A DNA stretch of 8,196 bases from Brevundimonas vancanneytii (lineage in GTDB: Bacteria > Pseudomonadota > Alphaproteobacteria > Caulobacterales > Caulobacteraceae). Made by a program: the position numbers and the translations under genes. This document shows, in pieces, positions 5,943-8,196 of the stretch (its first letter is position 1; every line of letters starts with the position of its first letter). The notes under the pieces were generated by a model. The model saw nothing but the letters and a program-made list of their open reading frames with translations. It made no database searches and was not told where the DNA came from. The stretch is taken from the NCBI GenBank assembly GCA_945874855.1, contig CAMCIP010000097.1, positions 1-8,196 on the forward strand, written 5' to 3'.

Positions 5943-5955
5943 CCGAATCGTTCGG
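5943..5955. promoter_or_regulatory. Palindrome CCGAA-TCG-TTCGG upstream of the S24 repressor
   Basis: Perfect 5-bp arms with a 3-bp centre, nine bases upstream of the repressor ATG at 5965, in the 47-bp gap after the membrane-protein gene. This is where an autoregulating HTH repressor would be expected to bind. The left half contains GAATC (5945-5949), a GANTC site of the type methylated by CcrM in Caulobacterales. It may also form a small RNA hairpin. Site assignment is inference. Confidence 0.35.
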
Positions 5956-5964
5956 TGTCGCGCC

Positions 5965-6597
5965 ATGCCCCTGTCTCACAGCCGCATCTGGCGGGCCGTC
6001 GATCGGCTGGCTGAACGTCAGGGGCTCAGCGCCTCGGGGCTGGCCCGGCGCGCGGGGCTGGATGCGACGGCCTTCAACCCCTCCAAACGCCTCGGGCCGG
6101 GTGAGGCGGCCCGGCCGCGTTGGCCCTCGACCGAGAGCCTGACCCGCATCCTCGAGGTGACCGGCACCTCGCTGGCCGAGTTCGCCGCCCTGGCCGACGA
6201 TCCCGGCCCCCGCCCCGCCCTGCCGGTCCTGGGCATGGCCCAGGCGGGCCTCGACGGCTTTTTTGACGACGCCGGCCTGCCCACCGGCGACGGCTGGAGC
6301 TGGACCGACCTGCCCCGGCCGGGCCGCAGCCTGTTCAGCCTCGAGATCGTCGGCGATTCCATGGTTCCCCTGTACCGGCCGGGCGACCAGGTCATCGTCG
6401 ACCGCGACGGGCCTGAGCCGCGCCGCGGCGACCGCGTCGTGGTGCGCACCCTGTCGGGCGAGACCCTTGCCAAGGAACTGGCGGCCCTGACGCCGTCCGC
6501 CGTCACCCTGCGCTCGATCAACCCCGACCATCCCGACCGCAAGCTGGCGCGCCGCGAGATCGACTGGATCAGCCGCATCCTCTGGGTCAGCCAGTAG
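5965..6597 (+). CDS. HTH/S24-peptidase (LexA/CI-like) transcriptional repressor
   Basis: A 210-residue regulator. An XRE-like helix-turn-helix occupies about residues 5-75 (AVDRLAERQGLSASGLARRAGLD, then WPSTESLTRILEVTGTSLAEF). It is followed by an S24 LexA-fold domain. The catalytic dyad is visible as Ser132 in VGDSMVPLYRPGD and Lys170 in ETLAKEL, with the usual spacing of about 38. A potential self-cleavage Ala-Gly bond lies at Ala94-Gly95 in VLGMAQAGLDG, placed like the LexA/CI cleavage site. It therefore probably represses genes and may be inactivated by autoproteolysis, possibly RecA-stimulated; the targets are unknown. It is not the canonical LexA, because the N-terminal domain is XRE-like and the sequence around the site differs. 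The ATG at 5965 begins the HTH. Its SD is weak. No phage genes surround it. Confidence 0.87.
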   Translation: MPLSHSRIWRAVDRLAERQGLSASGLARRAGLDATAFNPSKRLGPGEAARPRWPSTESLTRILEVTGTSLAEFAALADDPGPRPALPVLGMAQAGLDGFFDDAGLPTGDGWSWTDLPRPGRSLFSLEIVGDSMVPLYRPGDQVIVDRDGPEPRRGDRVVVRTLSGETLAKELAALTPSAVTLRSINPDHPDRKLARREIDWISRILWVSQ

Positions 6598-6617
6598 GCC
6601 CTGGGAGCCAGGGGGCC
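6597..6617. terminator. Possible hairpin between convergent genes
   Basis: CCCTGG (6599-6604) and CCAGGG (6608-6613) form a 6-bp stem with a GAG loop, flanked by GG/GGCC that can extend it with a bulge. It lies in the 39-bp gap between the convergent repressor and lysK genes, where a bidirectional terminator would be expected. There is no T-run on either side, so this is only a weak candidate. Confidence 0.25.
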
Positions 6618-6636
6618 CGACGGTTCACCCTCGCCT

Positions 6637-8196
6637 TCAGCTTCCCGCCGCCAGCTCGCCCCTCGCGCCCGCCTCGATCAGCGCGATGGTCGGCGTCAGG
6701 CCATAGATGGCCGCGAACGAGCCGAACCGCGGCCCCTGGGATGCGCCCAGCAGCACTTCGTACAAGGCCCCGAACCAGGCCCGCAGCGGCTCGAACCCGT
6801 GCGCCTTGCCCACGGCATAGACCTCGCCCTGGATCAGCTCGCCGTCGACCGTATCGGCCGGCAGGGCCCTCAGCCGCCTGGCCAGGTCCAGCAACGCGGC
6901 CGCCTCCTTGTCGTCGGGCGCGCGGAAGACCTTCGTCGGCCGCACGAAGTCCTCGTAATAGTTCAGCGCATGCCCCATCAGCCGGTCCAGCGTCGGCTCG
7001 CTGGCAGGTGTCGCCGTCGGCAGATACCGCGCCATATAGGCCCACAGCTGGTCCTTGTTCGACGCATTGGCCACGCCGACCAGGTTCAGCAGCAGGGAAA
7101 AGGACACCGGCGACGCCACCTTCGGCGGATCGCCCGCGTGGATGTGCCAGACGGCATTGTCGACCTGCCTTGCCGGCTCCTGCGCCGGATACTGGTCGAT
7201 GAAGCCCAGATAGTCGTCGATCGCCCGCGGAATGACGTTGAAGTGCAGGCTCTTGGCCGACTTCGGCGACTGGAACATGTACCAGCTCAGGGACTCCGGC
7301 GTGCCGTAGCGCAGCCATTCGTCCATGGTCAGGCCATTGCCCTTGGACTTGGAGATCTTCTTGCCCTCGACGTCGAGGAAGAGCTCATAGTTGAAGCCCT
7401 CCGGCGGCACCCCGCCGAGGGCGCGGCAGACCTTGGACGACTCGCGCACGCTCTCGATCAGGTCCTTGCCCGACATCTCATAGTCGACGTCCAGCGCGGT
7501 CCAGCGCATGGCCCAGTCCGGCTTCCACTGCAGCTTCACATGGCCGCCGGTGACCGGAACCTCGGTCCGCCCGCCGGCCGGGTCGTCGAAAACGATCGTG
7601 CCCTTGGCCACGTTCCGCTCCAGCGTCGGCACCTGCAAAACGTGACCTGTCAGAGGACTGATCGGCAGGAAGGGCGAATAGGTCGCCCGCCGTTCCTCGC
7701 CCAGGGTCGGCAGCATGATCGCCTGCACGGCGTCGAACCGCTCCAGCAGGGTCAGCAGCACCGCGTCGAACCGGCCGGAGCGATAGGTCTCCGTCGACGA
7801 CATGAACTCATAGTCGAAGCCGAACCCGTCCAGAAACGCCCGCAGCCGGGCATTGTTGTGCGCCCCGAAGCTGTCGTGCGTCCCGAACGGATCGCGCACC
7901 CGGGTCAGCGGCAGGTGCAGGTCCTCGCGCAGCATCTCCGCGTTCGGCACCCCGTCCGGAACCTTGCGCAGCCCGTCCATGTCGTCCGAAAACGCCACCA
8001 GCCGCGTCGGCCAGTGCTCACCCGTCAGGGCGCGGAAGGCGTTGCGCACCATGGTGGTGCGCGCCACCTCGCCGAAGGTGCCCATGTGCGGCAGGCCCGA
8101 GGGACCATAGCCGGTCTCCAGCAGCACCGGCTTCTGCAGCGCCTCGAAGGTCGCCAGCGCCTCGTCCGCCTTGCCGGCGTCGATCAGCAGTTTCGC
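6637..8196 (-). CDS. lysK: Class I lysine-tRNA ligase (5'-truncated by window edge)
   Basis: The gene enters from the right edge; 519 codons plus TGA are visible and no start codon is seen, so probably only a short N-terminal stretch is missing. The enzyme charges tRNA-Lys with lysine in the cytosol. The class I signature is clear: the HIGH-like motif appears as YGPSGLPHMGTFGEVARTT (His37 of the visible part), and the KMSKS-like motif as KKISKSKGNG (about 279-288). Class I LysRS is the archaeal-type enzyme that many alphaproteobacteria use instead of the class II form. Other conserved-looking blocks are AFSDDMDGLRKVP, DVDYEMSGKDLIES and YMFQSPKSAKSLHF. The open frame continues unbroken to 8196; a GTG at 8127 is internal, because it cuts into the first strand of the Rossmann fold. 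The gene converges on the S24 repressor with a 39-bp gap. Confidence 0.95.
   Translation of the reverse strand, partial: AKLLIDAGKADEALATFEALQKPVLLETGYGPSGLPHMGTFGEVARTTMVRNAFRALTGEHWPTRLVAFSDDMDGLRKVPDGVPNAEMLREDLHLPLTRVRDPFGTHDSFGAHNNARLRAFLDGFGFDYEFMSSTETYRSGRFDAVLLTLLERFDAVQAIMLPTLGEERRATYSPFLPISPLTGHVLQVPTLERNVAKGTIVFDDPAGGRTEVPVTGGHVKLQWKPDWAMRWTALDVDYEMSGKDLIESVRESSKVCRALGGVPPEGFNYELFLDVEGKKISKSKGNGLTMDEWLRYGTPESLSWYMFQSPKSAKSLHFNVIPRAIDDYLGFIDQYPAQEPARQVDNAVWHIHAGDPPKVASPVSFSLLLNLVGVANASNKDQLWAYMARYLPTATPASEPTLDRLMGHALNYYEDFVRPTKVFRAPDDKEAAALLDLARRLRALPADTVDGELIQGEVYAVGKAHGFEPLRAWFGALYEVLLGASQGPRFGSFAAIYGLTPTIALIEAGARGELAAGS

Noticed and set aside
5930..5943. A GG-N10-GC arrangement resembling a sigma54 promoter upstream of the S24 repressor
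   Set aside because: Only the invariant dinucleotides match; the flanking TGGCAC and TTGC consensus is absent, and such spacing is common by chance in GC-rich DNA.
4562..6600. A prophage remnant or genomic island
   Set aside because: Apart from the CI-like repressor there are no integrase, transposase, attachment repeats, tRNA or structural genes, and base composition looks like that of the neighbours.

Overview
This is GC-rich chromosomal DNA, densely coding on both strands, with short intergenic gaps and ATGA-type overlapping gene pairs. Several things fit an alphaproteobacterium, probably of the Caulobacteraceae (Caulobacter/Brevundimonas type): the codon usage, a class I lysyl-tRNA synthetase, a soluble hybrid kinase with a CBS-like N-terminus, and a TTAA-N7-TTAA sequence identical to the CtrA box core. 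The genus is an inference; no marker gene such as 16S rRNA is present. There is no integrase, transposase, tRNA or CRISPR array, so this looks like core chromosome rather than an island.

Layout, left to right. (1) Minus-strand queuosine genes: queC (preQ0 synthase) is translationally coupled by ATGA to queE, which runs off the left edge. A candidate sigma70-like promoter lies upstream of queC. (2) A divergent soluble hybrid histidine kinase (CBS-like, HisKA, HATPase, REC) on the plus strand. It converges on, and overlaps by 12 bp, a minus-strand metallo-beta-lactamase/beta-CASP exonuclease of the DNA-ligase-associated type. (3) Divergent from the exonuclease, a two-gene plus-strand operon of hotdog-fold (PaaI-like) thioesterases joined by ATGA. 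(4) Two tandem small genes of unknown function that are clearly paralogous (ungapped, 38 identities over 97 columns by hand count, sharing VGPVDKP). They are separated by 37 bp containing a CtrA-box-like sequence. (5) A strong intrinsic terminator hairpin whose T-run ends one base before the ATG of a small multi-pass membrane protein. (6) An HTH plus S24 (LexA/CI-like) autoproteolytic repressor with a palindrome just upstream of its start. (7) Converging on it from the right, a nearly complete class I lysine-tRNA ligase, 5'-truncated by the window edge.

Functional links visible here are limited. queC and queE act consecutively in preQ0 synthesis, and the two thioesterases are probably co-expressed. 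The region from about 4.6 to 6.6 kb (unknown paralog pair, terminator, membrane protein, S24 repressor) is the least explained. It also carries the most regulatory-looking DNA: two palindromes, the CtrA-like box and the terminator touching a start codon. No complete novel system can be demonstrated from this window; the tandem paralogs and their regulatory sites are the best lead.
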